Shown here: piece by piece, positions 18,249 to 28,090 of the stretch
Position numbering within the stretch: position 1 is the stretch's first letter
Layout of the letters: each line of letters opens with the position of its first letter
NCBI RefSeq assembly: GCF_900095135.1
Contig: NZ_LT605205.1
Span: forward strand, 1,364,001 to 1,428,000
DNA: 64,000 nucleotides
Reading direction: 5' to 3'
Source: Proteiniphilum saccharofermentans
GTDB lineage: Bacteria; Bacteroidota; Bacteroidia; Bacteroidales; Dysgonomonadaceae
Notes under the pieces: generated by a model
Told to the model about the DNA's origin: nothing
Databases searched by the model: none
Seen by the model: the letters and a program-made list of their open reading frames with translations, nothing else
Translations under genes and position numbers: made by a program

Positions 18249-21200
18249 ATGAAAAGAAAACAGAGAGCGGATGCACCTGGTGTGTTTTCCAAAATTGTAA
18301 AACTGCTGTTGATCCTGATACTGCTATTAAATAGCGGAGTACAGGCGAAAGCCTCTTCAGATCTCATTTCACAACGTCCTGAAAGAACTATTTCCGGTGT
18401 GGTAACAGATGAGAACGGTGATTCTGTAATTGGTGCGACTGTTGTAGTGAAAGGTACGACAATAGGTACCACCACGGATATTGACGGAATTTTCTCTTTA
18501 AGAATACCTTCAGATGCTAAAACGCTGCAGATATCGTATGTGGGAATGATGACTGTAGAGTTGACAATCGGTGATAATTCACAGTACAATGTGGTTATGA
18601 AACCGGATGCTGTTCTGATGGAAGATCTGGTAGTTATCGGATACGGAACCCGCTCAAAAAAAGATATGTCCATAGCAGTGAGTTCTGTAAAAAGTGATGA
18701 ATTGAATGAACGCCCGTCTGCCTTTAACATCATGCAAGGCATAGCCGGAAAAGTGGCCGGGGTAACAAACGTATCAATGTCCGGCAGACCTGGTGGTGGT
18801 TCTTCCCTACGCGTTCGTGGAATGGGCTCCATCAATGCGGGCAAAGATCCTATCTATGTGCTCGATGGGGTAATTGGGGTTGACCCCAATATCATCAACT
18901 CTGCGAATGTGGAATCTATCGACATCCTTAAGGATGCAGCTGCCACCGCTATGTATGGCGCCCAGGGATCAAACGGGGTTGTACTTATCACCACCAAGAA
19001 AGGTAAAAAAGGCAAAGGCTCCATTACCTACGATGGTAAGATGGGATTTGGTTTTATGAATCGCAAACTCGACATGCTGGATGCCGATGAATATATGGAA
19101 GTTCAACGGCGCAGCTATGCTTACAGCGGACAAACCATGCCTCACCTTACCACTGCCGACGAAAAACTCTTCTACTATGCTAAGGATGCTTCCGGCAACT
19201 ACCAGTACGATGAAAATGGACTGCTTATTGCTTCGCCCAGGTATAACACAGACTGGCAGAAGGAAATGACCCGCACAGCCATTACCAATGACCACATTGT
19301 ATCTTTTTCATCAGGCAATGATGATACAAGTGTTTATTCAAGTGTTGCTTATCAGAATTATGAAGGGGTGATGAAAAGTTCCGAGTACGAACGCTTTTCC
19401 GGTACTATTAATGTAAACAGCAGGATCAAGGACTGGCTCCGCGTTCAGGTTGTAGGAACCGTAGGAAGTCAGAAAGGTAACAATAACGATATGGAAAGTT
19501 CTTTCGGTCAGGGGGCGATCCGTAATATGATCGAGATGCCGCCCATTGTGCCTGTTAAATACGAAGATGGTACCTGGGGACGCAAGGGAGATTACAAATT
19601 TTCCGAAGAAGGAGAGAATCCACTGCTGCTGTTACGGGATAGAAGGGATGAATGGAAATCCAACTTCTCCGTATTCAGCCTCAATTCCATTCTCGACCTA
19701 ACCAGAAAGCTAACGCTGACTGTCCAGGGAGACTATCAGCAGAGCAACAGGAAGGGGATGAGTTATGCCAAAGCCGGACTTCTGGACGTAAGCGAAAATA
19801 ATGGTGGTTACGCGGATATCAGTAACTCCGATAATCAGAAACTCACCAGCGAAAACTACTTTACCTATACCGATGAGTATTTCAACGGACAACTCAGTTC
19901 TAACTTTGTGCTGGGTGCCAGTTGGTATTATAATCGCAATGAAAGTTCATCCTCCGGTTCCGAACAATACTTCGATGATTCATTCGACTATCATAACCTT
20001 TCGGCAGGAACAACATGGCATGAACCCAGATCCGGGATGAATCAGAATACGATGAATTCATACTATTTCCGGATGAATCACAGTTTCCGCGACAGGTATC
20101 TGCTGGGTGTTACATTCCGTGCTGATGGTGCTTCAAACTTTGGTATGAACAACAAGTACGGATACTTCCCGTCAGTATCTGCCGGATGGCGTATTTCGGA
20201 AGAGAGTTTTTTCCGACCGCTCCTCAATGTAGTAAGCCAGGCCAAGCTGAGAACAAGTTACGGTGTGGTTGGTAATGCCTCCATCCCCAATTACAGAACC
20301 ATTTCACAATACGGAAACGGCTCTACCATTTTCAACAAGGAGCTCACGTCGTATGTAACTTTGAGCAATTTGGGTAACAAAGACCTCAAGTGGGAATCAT
20401 CACGACAGTTTAATGTTGGATTAGATCTCAGCTTCTTCAACAACCGCTTAGAGGTAATCATGGACTATTACACCAAGTCAACCCAGGACCTGTTGTTCGA
20501 GAAACAGATACCTATCACCACCGGATATGCTACTACATGGTCCAATCTTGGCGAGATACGGAACGATGGATTCGAGGCTACCATTACATCCCGCAACATT
20601 CATACAAAAGATTTTATGTGGGTGACAGATCTTGTGTACTCCACTAATAAAGTGAAAACAATAGATATAAACGGAGAAACCATTGATACAGGGAATAATA
20701 CCATAGCCCGGGAAGGTATAGACTGGGCATCGTATTACGTCTATAAAAGACTGGGTACCTGGAGTCTTGCCGAGGTAGAGGAAGCTGCCAGGTATGGCAA
20801 AAGACCCGGTGATATCAAGTACGAAGATGTGAACGGTGACTATAAGATCGACGAAGAAGATCGTCAGTTAATGGGAACCGGCAGACCGAAAGGAAACCTC
20901 ACCATGGTGAATACCTTTACCTACAAGGGCTTTTCATTGATGGTTGACCTTAATTATGTGTACGGCTTCAAGATCATGAGTATTACCCATTCCATGGGCG
21001 AAAACAGACCGTTGTACAGCAACAGCGTGAAAGATATACTTAAAGCATGGACACCCGAGAATCAAAATACTATGGTTGCCGCACTGCGTTTGCCGTCAGA
21101 CCCATTCTTCGGTGAAAACGAAAAAGATTCGTATATGCTTCATAAAGGGGACTTCCTGCGAATACGCAACGTTGTACTCTCGTATTCTTTCAGTCCTAAA

Positions 21201-21392
21201 GTGCTTAACTGGCTCAGGGAAGTAAACAACCTCTCATTGGGAGTATCCGTTGAAAACCTTGCGTTATTCACCCAATACCCCGGATATGACACAGAAATGG
21301 GAGCATTCAATACAGACAACGGACAGAGTATCGACTTCTACTCATACCCTCGTCCAACAACAGTTACTGCTAATATAAAGATTACATTCTAA
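18249..21392 (+). CDS. SusC/RagA TonB-dependent receptor (PUL2), no STN domain
   Basis: The product has 1047 residues from the ATG at 18249 (MKRKQRADAPG). An in-frame GTG farther upstream would add a poor N-terminus. After the signal peptide (to about residue 40) it goes straight to the carboxypeptidase-like domain (about 53-130, ISGVVTDENGDSVIGATVVV). The plug follows (about 135-250, VVIGYGTRSKKDMSIAVSSV, LRVRGMGSINAGKDPIYVLD, AAATAMYGAQGSNGVVLITT), then the barrel with terminal TVTANIKITF. The missing STN domain fits with the absence of a sigma/FecR pair here. It should import mannose-containing oligosaccharide. Confidence 0.95.
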   Translation: MKRKQRADAPGVFSKIVKLLLILILLLNSGVQAKASSDLISQRPERTISGVVTDENGDSVIGATVVVKGTTIGTTTDIDGIFSLRIPSDAKTLQISYVGMMTVELTIGDNSQYNVVMKPDAVLMEDLVVIGYGTRSKKDMSIAVSSVKSDELNERPSAFNIMQGIAGKVAGVTNVSMSGRPGGGSSLRVRGMGSINAGKDPIYVLDGVIGVDPNIINSANVESIDILKDAAATAMYGAQGSNGVVLITTKKGKKGKGSITYDGKMGFGFMNRKLDMLDADEYMEVQRRSYAYSGQTMPHLTTADEKLFYYAKDASGNYQYDENGLLIASPRYNTDWQKEMTRTAITNDHIVSFSSGNDDTSVYSSVAYQNYEGVMKSSEYERFSGTINVNSRIKDWLRVQVVGTVGSQKGNNNDMESSFGQGAIRNMIEMPPIVPVKYEDGTWGRKGDYKFSEEGENPLLLLRDRRDEWKSNFSVFSLNSILDLTRKLTLTVQGDYQQSNRKGMSYAKAGLLDVSENNGGYADISNSDNQKLTSENYFTYTDEYFNGQLSSNFVLGASWYYNRNESSSSGSEQYFDDSFDYHNLSAGTTWHEPRSGMNQNTMNSYYFRMNHSFRDRYLLGVTFRADGASNFGMNNKYGYFPSVSAGWRISEESFFRPLLNVVSQAKLRTSYGVVGNASIPNYRTISQYGNGSTIFNKELTSYVTLSNLGNKDLKWESSRQFNVGLDLSFFNNRLEVIMDYYTKSTQDLLFEKQIPITTGYATTWSNLGEIRNDGFEATITSRNIHTKDFMWVTDLVYSTNKVKTIDINGETIDTGNNTIAREGIDWASYYVYKRLGTWSLAEVEEAARYGKRPGDIKYEDVNGDYKIDEEDRQLMGTGRPKGNLTMVNTFTYKGFSLMVDLNYVYGFKIMSITHSMGENRPLYSNSVKDILKAWTPENQNTMVAALRLPSDPFFGENEKDSYMLHKGDFLRIRNVVLSYSFSPKVLNWLREVNNLSLGVSVENLALFTQYPGYDTEMGAFNTDNGQSIDFYSYPRPTTVTANIKITF

Positions 21393-21554
21393 GAATTAAA
21401 GAGTAAAGAACAAAGAACCAAGAGTCAAGACTTTGTTAGTGAAGAATTAAAAGTGAAAAGTAAATAATGAATAATGAATAATGAAATAGTGAACTTCTCC
21501 ACTTCTTAGTTCTAATTTCTTCGTTCTTGATTCTAAAAATTCTGGTTCTAAAAC
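21391..21554. repeat. Heptanucleotide repeat cluster between susC2 and susD2
   Basis: Right after the susC stop lie about six 7-base units of the AAGANNN type (21391-21432), then three AATAATG units (about 21463-21484), then seven units of the TCTNNNN type (21503-21554). The first and last groups are inverse complements of each other in pattern, so a long imperfect hairpin could form in the susC-susD mRNA. Confidence 0.7.
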
Positions 21555-21592
21555 GTTCCATACACATTGATGTAAACAAATAAAATAATTGT

Positions 21593-23104
21593 ATGAAAAA
21601 GATATATTCAAATATAAGCTGGCTCATTGCCCTGGCGGTAATCATCACTTCATGCGACTCTTTCCTTGAAGAAAAGCCAAAGACATTTCTGAACCCCGAT
21701 TCATATTACCAGAACGAAAAGCAGGTCTTGGCTGCTGTCAACGGTATATACACTTTTGTTGACGATATTATGGACTCAGATATTGAGCCCGGTTCGCAGA
21801 GCTTCATTTTCCTGGAATTCATGCACGGATACGGTGAACGTATGCGCGGGTCAGGTACCCAAGACCTCGCTCAGGCCAACAGTCTGCTCATTGCGGACAA
21901 TAACAGCTATGTGCAGAGATTCTGGGAAACAGCATACCGGGCTATCGAGAATTGCAACAGCATCATCGAAGGCATCGAAGGTATGGCAGAAGGGACAATA
22001 AGTGAAGCCAAAAAGAACCAGTACCTGGGAGAAACTTATTTCCTCCGTGGTTATTTTTACTTCAATCTGGTAAGGCTTTATGGGCCGGTGCCCCTGAAAC
22101 TCACACCCACTAAAGATGTAAGCAACACAGCCATTGAGCTGTCATCCGTAGATGCCATCTACACCCAGATCGATGCGGATATGACAAGAGCTGGCGAACT
22201 GATGGAAGATATGGAGTGGACAAATACCAGTGGCCGTGTAACTAAGGGAACCGTGAAGTCTATACACGCCAAGGTCTTACTTACGATGGCCGGATATCCC
22301 CTTCAAAAGGGAACCGAATACTATACCAGGGCCTACAACATGGCAAAGCAGGTATATAACAGTGGGAGATTTTATCTGTTCGACAGCTATGAAGAGTTGA
22401 GAACTGTTGAAAATTCCGGAGAGATTATCTGGTCCATTCAAAGAGAGGCCGACAATGCGGGTAATCCCCTCCATAGTGCCCTGTTAGCTTATCCTGCGCC
22501 GGTAAAAGCTGTCTCTGCCAGTGCCGCTTACGGTGGAGCAATCACTGTTACCCGGATGTTCTTCGACACCTATCCCGAAGGCGATAAGCGCAAAGAAGAA
22601 AGAGAATTCTATTATACCCAACAGGAGGCACTCGACCAATCGGGCATGGTAGACCTCGGCAGGCTATATATCTATAAGTACTGGGACCAGGATGCCGCGG
22701 TAACCGGAAAATCCGGAGCCAACTTTACACTCTTAAGATATGCAGATGTACTGTTGATGTTGGCTGAAGCAAAAGCCCAGGCCGATGGAGGAACCACAAC
22801 CGATGCCGATGCCATTGCAGCCTACTACGCCGTTAGAAAACGTGCATTGCCGGAAGAAGTGAAACCAACATCCATCACTGTCGACAGGATATTGCAGGAA
22901 CGTTTCTGGGAACTGGCTTTCGAGAATCAGACATGGTATGATATGTTGAGAACCCGCAGGGCTTTACATGCTGTCACAGGACAGATGGTAAATATGATCG
23001 GGTACCAGACGCCGACTCATACAGCACCGTTTACCGAAGCAAGTTTATTGTTACCATACCCGATCAGGGAAAAGAGGTTAAATCCTAATTTGAAGAGGGA
23101 TTGA
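21593..23104 (+). CDS. SusD/RagB family glycan-binding lipoprotein (PUL2)
   Basis: The product has 503 residues. The signal and lipobox read VIITSCDSFLEE, with lipidated Cys near residue 21. Family landmarks are the N-terminal LEEKPKTFLNPDSYYQNEKQ, the helical core with ETYFLRGYFYFNLVRLYGPV, and the C-terminal FTLLRYADVLLMLAEAKAQ and ILQERFWELAFENQTWYDML, ending in RLNPNLKRD. It forms the surface lid of the SusC2 importer. It lies 200 bases after susC, an unusually large gap for a SusCD pair, filled by heptanucleotide repeats. Confidence 0.95.
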   Translation: MKKIYSNISWLIALAVIITSCDSFLEEKPKTFLNPDSYYQNEKQVLAAVNGIYTFVDDIMDSDIEPGSQSFIFLEFMHGYGERMRGSGTQDLAQANSLLIADNNSYVQRFWETAYRAIENCNSIIEGIEGMAEGTISEAKKNQYLGETYFLRGYFYFNLVRLYGPVPLKLTPTKDVSNTAIELSSVDAIYTQIDADMTRAGELMEDMEWTNTSGRVTKGTVKSIHAKVLLTMAGYPLQKGTEYYTRAYNMAKQVYNSGRFYLFDSYEELRTVENSGEIIWSIQREADNAGNPLHSALLAYPAPVKAVSASAAYGGAITVTRMFFDTYPEGDKRKEEREFYYTQQEALDQSGMVDLGRLYIYKYWDQDAAVTGKSGANFTLLRYADVLLMLAEAKAQADGGTTTDADAIAAYYAVRKRALPEEVKPTSITVDRILQERFWELAFENQTWYDMLRTRRALHAVTGQMVNMIGYQTPTHTAPFTEASLLLPYPIREKRLNPNLKRD

Positions 23105-23127
23105 TCATTTAATAACGAGTAGTTAAT

Positions 23128-24504
23128 ATGAAGTACAATTATAACCATATGGTATTATTATCGTTCTTACTTTTCCTCCTGGCCTCTTGTTCCAAGAGTG
23201 ATGACAGCATAAGGAAGAATCCCTTTGAACCTGATGGTGGTCACACCTATATCAAGATCGCCACTACATTCAATGCTGACACGTTATCCCTGTCGTGGGA
23301 ACTTACCAATCCGGAAGTCAGTTTCGATAATTATCGTATTGAGTTGAGTCAACCTGTCACAGTTAAAACTGTTGAAAAAGGCGAAACAACAAGCTACTTC
23401 ACCCGTGTGCCTTATAATGAACCTGTATCGGTAACTCTCTCATTGGTGAAGGGTAGCGAAGTTGTAAACACCAACACTATCCAGGCAAAAATTGATGGTC
23501 TTGACAAGGTGATTGCCGGCATTATCATTCCCGACCAGGGAAGTGTAACCGCAGGTGATGGTATGTATTCCATTCCTTTACCCGACGGCAGGAGTATCTT
23601 CCTGATGGGCGACTCTTATATAGGAACGGTTACTAATGGACAACGTCCCACATCTGACCGTATGTATCGCAATACCTATATTGTGTATGACAACGGCAAG
23701 GTGAGTGCCATTTACGGGTACGGGGGCAACAGGAATGCTTCTGCAGCAGTACCTCCCGGTTATCCCGACGAGCAGAAATGGTACTGGCCCGGACATGGAT
23801 TTGTGAATGGTGACAAGTTGTACATCTTTCAAACCCTGATGTATCAGGGAGGTGAAGGCATGTGGGGATTCATGTATGAAACCACCCATATACTGGAGTA
23901 TAACCTTCCCGGTCTGGAATTGAATAAGATAACGCCCATACCATTCAACGGCTCTCCAGATATTCATTACGGAATGGCTGCACTGAACGATGGTGATTAT
24001 AATTATATCTATGCACAGGTGGATATACGAAATGATATGGATCCCATCACCGAAGTACTGGTTGCACGGACCGCCGTAGGTAACCCATACGACAACTGGC
24101 AATATTACAACGGTTCGGGCTGGAGTATAAATCCATCAGATGCCGTGAAGCTGGAAGGCTTATCAACTGTACCTGTTTCGTCACAGTTCAATGTGTTCAA
24201 ACTGCGGGGCAAGTATGTGTTGCTTACACAAAAGAAGACTTTTAATTCCGGTGAGATATACACGTTTATTGCTGATAACCCTACCGGGCCGTGGAGAAAT
24301 AAGCAACTCATATTCAGAACCTATGAGCAGAACACTCCCCATTTATTGACCTACAATGCGATGGCTCACCCGCAGTTTGAGAAAGACGGGATGATACTTG
24401 TCAGCTACAACGTGAATACCGAAGTATTTGCGGAACAGTTCAGCGATGTAAGTACTTATCGCCCCCGGTTTTTCTGGATCGATATAGATAAAATTATGGA
24501 TTAA
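23128..24504 (+). CDS. Surface lipoprotein with five-bladed beta-propeller-like domain (DUF4185/DUF5005-like)
   Basis: The product has 458 residues. The lipobox is LLASCSKSDD, lipidated Cys near residue 21. An N-terminal fibronectin-like domain (about 35-125) precedes a domain with repeated strand motifs that look like propeller blades: PLPDGRSIFLMGDSYIG, YWPGHGFVNGDKLYIFQ, FKLRGKYVLLTQK and AHPQFEKDGMILVSYN. This pattern recalls DUF4185/DUF5005 proteins, which share the fold of GH43-type enzymes. I cannot tell whether it is an enzyme or a glycan-binding protein. It is 23 bases after susD in the same operon. Confidence 0.55.
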   Translation: MKYNYNHMVLLSFLLFLLASCSKSDDSIRKNPFEPDGGHTYIKIATTFNADTLSLSWELTNPEVSFDNYRIELSQPVTVKTVEKGETTSYFTRVPYNEPVSVTLSLVKGSEVVNTNTIQAKIDGLDKVIAGIIIPDQGSVTAGDGMYSIPLPDGRSIFLMGDSYIGTVTNGQRPTSDRMYRNTYIVYDNGKVSAIYGYGGNRNASAAVPPGYPDEQKWYWPGHGFVNGDKLYIFQTLMYQGGEGMWGFMYETTHILEYNLPGLELNKITPIPFNGSPDIHYGMAALNDGDYNYIYAQVDIRNDMDPITEVLVARTAVGNPYDNWQYYNGSGWSINPSDAVKLEGLSTVPVSSQFNVFKLRGKYVLLTQKKTFNSGEIYTFIADNPTGPWRNKQLIFRTYEQNTPHLLTYNAMAHPQFEKDGMILVSYNVNTEVFAEQFSDVSTYRPRFFWIDIDKIMD

Positions 24505-24544
24505 GAGACTGCAAACTCACAACTTATAAACTTAAAAAATTAAA

Positions 24545-25015
24545 ATGATGAAAAAATATGCATTCATACTTATTGTAGTTTCGGTTTTAGTCGCCATCGT
24601 AAGCTGCGAAGACGAAAACCGAACACAAATATCATCCGATTACCCATCTGACTATGATATAAATTATGGCCTCTTCCATGTTTACCAGTACGATGAGGTA
24701 AACATTAACGGGATCGACCTCGCCAAGAAGTTCGACTTCTTCGAGACTTTCAGGTTGACGTTGCACTATACCGATAACAAGATCAGTGCGGTAACTTTCA
24801 GCAATGGCGATGTGCCTTTTTCACCTTACAGCTATGAGATTCCTGCCGGTAAGGTGGATGCATATCTGAACACGAGCGTGCTTCCCAATGAACTGCGTTT
24901 AACTGAATCGGACAAATTAATCGCCTACTATGTAAACGGTGAGTTTAGCATCCCTTTCAAACTGGATTGTCCGTCACTGGATTATAAATATACTTTCAAA
25001 AGCATTAATCAATAA
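24545..25015 (+). CDS. Small lipoprotein of PUL2, unrecognised
   Basis: The product has 156 residues (ATG at 24545, with a second ATG next). The lipobox is VAIVSCEDEN, lipidated Cys near residue 21. The mature part looks all-beta, with SSDYPSDYDINYGLFHVYQ near the start and a regular strand pattern, and no catalytic motif. Its place between susD, the propeller lipoprotein and the next lipoprotein resembles the SusE/SusF position. A glycan-binding or structural role at the surface is inference. Confidence 0.7.
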   Translation: MMKKYAFILIVVSVLVAIVSCEDENRTQISSDYPSDYDINYGLFHVYQYDEVNINGIDLAKKFDFFETFRLTLHYTDNKISAVTFSNGDVPFSPYSYEIPAGKVDAYLNTSVLPNELRLTESDKLIAYYVNGEFSIPFKLDCPSLDYKYTFKSINQ

Positions 25016-25027
25016 AATTGTAATAAT

Positions 25028-26044
25028 ATGCAATACATAAAAAAATATAAATACGCGTTGTCATTGTTGGTACTCTTATTCCTTGTTGTCACCTGCATGA
25101 CCATTGAAGAGATCATTCACCCCGATAATGCTCAGGTTGACAGTGATATCAACATAACAGTAAAGATAAAAATCGTTGCCGAAACCGATGGTAACAGTAA
25201 GTTGGCATTTGGTATATTAATGCCTAAAGCCTGGAATGTGAAAGACAATGCTATGTTGACTCTTACCACTGACGCGGCATTTGCCGGGAATAAAGTTACC
25301 AACGAACCCATGGTACTGATGAGTGCCACAGATACAAATCCAACGGATGGAATGCCATGGGCATCTTCTTTCCAGAGCCGTATGGGCGTACTTGGCAACA
25401 CAGGCCCGATGGAATGGGTCGTGTTTAAATCGGCTACCACTTTCCAAATCAATGATAACATTGCAGACCAAAAAACCGTAGTGGGTACTGTGAACATAAA
25501 ACTTCATACAGGTCCGCGTGCCGTGAAGTTCTATGCAGGATACACATTCTGTGGTGAAGCATTTGGATTCCACAATGAAAAATACCCTGGTGAGGATGTG
25601 GTAGAAGCTAAACTTCTGGAAATTACCGGTGGTGATGAGCCTCAAATGGACTTCACTTCTGACCCCGCGGTATCTTTCGTTCCTGCCACTTTCGGTTTCG
25701 GTGATATATTTTCCATCCGCTATAACGAACCGAACTACGTAACCGAAGGTGGTCTGAAAGATGGCGATGTTCATCTGTATGCAAAGGTACAGTACATGGA
25801 AGGTGGAGTAGAGAAAGAAAAGATCGTGGACGAGATTTCCGATAAAACTCTTATGGAATCACTGGGTAATCTGGGCGCAGTGACTTCTTTCCAGAAATAC
25901 ATTTACCCAAGAGAATTCTTTGGTTTATCCAAAGATGCCGATATATCAGGCATTCAGGTTCATTTCACAAATAAGGATAAAAGTGTGGTTATATTGGATA
26001 ATGAAACGCAAGATAATTTTGTGATAGAGGAAACCTGTGAGTAG
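25028..26044 (+). CDS. PUL2 lipoprotein, DUF4961-like
   Basis: The product has 338 residues. A hydrophobic signal ends in LFLVVTCMTIEEI, with Cys near residue 23 as the probable lipid site. The body contains VDSDINITVKIKIVAETDG, LAFGILMPKAWNVKD and YAGYTFCGEAFGF, which resemble DUF4961 proteins found after SusD in Bacteroides PULs. The family is recalled and not searched. It lies 12 bases after the previous lipoprotein gene and is the last gene of the operon, being followed by a strong terminator. Confidence 0.65.
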   Translation: MQYIKKYKYALSLLVLLFLVVTCMTIEEIIHPDNAQVDSDINITVKIKIVAETDGNSKLAFGILMPKAWNVKDNAMLTLTTDAAFAGNKVTNEPMVLMSATDTNPTDGMPWASSFQSRMGVLGNTGPMEWVVFKSATTFQINDNIADQKTVVGTVNIKLHTGPRAVKFYAGYTFCGEAFGFHNEKYPGEDVVEAKLLEITGGDEPQMDFTSDPAVSFVPATFGFGDIFSIRYNEPNYVTEGGLKDGDVHLYAKVQYMEGGVEKEKIVDEISDKTLMESLGNLGAVTSFQKYIYPREFFGLSKDADISGIQVHFTNKDKSVVILDNETQDNFVIEETCE

Positions 26045-26066
26045 GGGGTTATACCTGAATTAATTT

Positions 26067-26138
26067 CACCCGGTTCTTTGGATACTTCCCTTTTAAAAAG
26101 GAATGCCCAAAGAACCGGGTGATTATATCCTTTTTTTT
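26067..26138 (+). terminator. Strong intrinsic terminator of PUL2
   Basis: A perfect 15-base stem (26067-26081 with 26107-26121, CACCCGGTTCTTTGG type) has a further inner stem. It is followed by CCTTTTTTTT at 26129-26138. It ends the plus-strand operon just before the convergent regulator gene. Confidence 0.9.
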
Positions 26139-26179
26139 AAGAAATTCAGATAGTTTCTCTATTTTGAAATATCCTTCTT

Positions 26180-27778
26180 TTAAGATATACTGCCGATCCT
26201 GATGATCATTTCTTCAAATTGATCACCCCCAGCCAGGGCTTTTCCCTTTACTTTGCTTTTATAGTTGTAAACAGTCTGCACCGAATAGTGCAGAAAGTCG
26301 GCGATCTGCTTCATGTCTGTGATCCCTAATTTGATCAAAGCGAATATACGAAGTTCATTATTTAACTCCCCTCTTTCGGGATAATATTGTTCATCAGCCC
26401 TGAGCAGAGAGTTGAATTCCGAAACAAAGTTGGGGTAAAGTGCCAGAAAAGTTTTGTCGAAATTGGCATGTAATTCGGAGATATCTTTCTCCAATTCATC
26501 CGTGGATAATTTAAATAGATTGTTTATCTGTCCGGTTTTTATATTCAGGTTCACATTTTTCCGATACTTGTGAAGTTTATTGACATAGATAGAACACTGG
26601 TTCATAAAGTAACCGATATAGTGTTCTTTCACGGTATTGGCTTCATCCAGCTTCCGGTTCAACTGCAGAAGATCTTCGTTCATTATTCTAAGCTCCTTCC
26701 GGGCTTTTGAAACGGCCTTGACCTGTAGATACAGATAAAATAAGGTAATGATCAGGACCAATGCAAATAGACTGGTAATGATTGAGAAGTTCTTTAAATT
26801 CTTCTGTTGAGAATAAATTTTTTGCAGGTAGGTGTCTTCAATGATGGGTTGTACCCGTGCAATAACGGAGTTTTTAAATCTTGCATTATAAAACAGCGCA
26901 TCATCCAAAGCTATCCTTATATATTCGTATGCCCTGTCAATATCCCCCATTTCATACAGGTTTATGGCTAAAGACAGCAGCGCTTCATTTTCTTTTACCG
27001 CCAATTCTATGTCGGTGATCGCTGCGATAATCAGGTAATAATTTTCAAGTTCTTTTTTACCTGAGTGGCGGTATAATTTGGCGAGATTCATTGCAGCCAT
27101 TGCATAACCGTGTGTTTCAGGTGTCTGATTATGAAAGACGGGTAACAACAATTTTTCTGCCTCTGAAAACTGCCTTTCTTCCTGAAGCTTATGTGCTAAT
27201 TCTTTTTTATATTCTTCGGATCCTTCGTCTAACAACCCCATTACCTTATCTCTATAGGATTCCTTTTGTTTCTCATATACCAGCGAGTGGTTTGCATCGG
27301 AAGTATAGAATATAAGACTCTCAAAATATCGAATAGAATTCCAACAATACCATACCTTGTCTTTGTCTGACATGCTTTCATAATCAAGAGAGTCGAAAAG
27401 TTCAGAAGCTTCCAGAAACAAACCCGATAGTGAATAGATATAGGATAAGCGCAACAGATTCTCCACAATGATATCCTGATCATCCAGTCTGTTTGCAAGA
27501 GATAGATTCTCTTTGATATAAAACTCTGCAGAGTCACAAATGAAACTATTGTATTGTTCGATAATTTTCGAGTTGATATTGATTATATCGTTCGTATCGA
27601 CCAGTAGTTGTTTTCTCTGCTTCAATTCCTGGATCTTATCTTCCCTTATCTTTGTGTATCCGGATCGTTCTGAAATAACCTTGTCCAGCACTTTCAGCAG
27701 GGAATCGTTTTCACTTTCCACGCTGAAAATGGCCGTTGGAAAAATAATCAATAAAAGTATAACATACGCGAGCCTCAT
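26180..27778 (-). CDS. DUF6377-type membrane-bound transcriptional regulator
   Basis: The product has 532 residues. It has a signal peptide or N-terminal membrane anchor (LAYVILLLIIFPTAIFS) and a helical periplasmic TPR-like region (about 60-325, with SLANRLDD, YAMAAMNLAKLYRHSGKK and NLYEMGDIDRAYEYIRIA). One membrane helix follows at about 334-357, then a coiled coil (KARKELRIMNEDLLQLNRKL). A C-terminal helix-turn-helix contains GITDMKQIADFLHYSVQTVY. This architecture is that of DUF6377 proteins, Bacteroidetes one-component regulators near PULs. It probably senses a sugar fragment in the periplasm and controls the convergent PUL2 operon, which has no sigma/FecR pair. The target is inference from position. 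Confidence 0.8.
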   Translation of the reverse strand: MRLAYVILLLIIFPTAIFSVESENDSLLKVLDKVISERSGYTKIREDKIQELKQRKQLLVDTNDIININSKIIEQYNSFICDSAEFYIKENLSLANRLDDQDIIVENLLRLSYIYSLSGLFLEASELFDSLDYESMSDKDKVWYCWNSIRYFESLIFYTSDANHSLVYEKQKESYRDKVMGLLDEGSEEYKKELAHKLQEERQFSEAEKLLLPVFHNQTPETHGYAMAAMNLAKLYRHSGKKELENYYLIIAAITDIELAVKENEALLSLAINLYEMGDIDRAYEYIRIALDDALFYNARFKNSVIARVQPIIEDTYLQKIYSQQKNLKNFSIITSLFALVLIITLFYLYLQVKAVSKARKELRIMNEDLLQLNRKLDEANTVKEHYIGYFMNQCSIYVNKLHKYRKNVNLNIKTGQINNLFKLSTDELEKDISELHANFDKTFLALYPNFVSEFNSLLRADEQYYPERGELNNELRIFALIKLGITDMKQIADFLHYSVQTVYNYKSKVKGKALAGGDQFEEMIIRIGSIS

Positions 27779-27863
27779 AGTAAATAATCTCTCCGGTTGA
27801 TCCAGTAATTTGCTTTTAAGAATTCATTCATGACCTTATCCTAGCGGTTGTAACCGTAATGTA

Positions 27864-27871
27864 CAAATATA
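27864..27871 (-). promoter_or_regulatory. Promoter -7 box of the DUF6377-type regulator
   Basis: The minus strand reads TATATTTG. Transcription would begin near 27858, leaving a leader of about 80 bases. No clear TTTG -33 box is seen. The rest of 27779-28090 is AT-rich with a 5-base inverted repeat (CGGTT/AACCG) and nothing else I can support. Confidence 0.45.
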
Positions 27872-28090
27872 TATATAATTTTGTGGTGTATTGCCATATT
27901 TAACATAATAATAAAGTTGTGTAGCTGATATACATCAATTTGTATGTCTTAATGATTTTTATATAGCTATAAGTCGAAAATACAGAGAAAAGATTCCTGA
28001 AACAGACACAAAAAATGTTTCAATCGATTGTAGATAAACCTAAAGAAAAGAAGAGATTAAAAATAACCGAAAAAGTCAATACAAAGAGGT

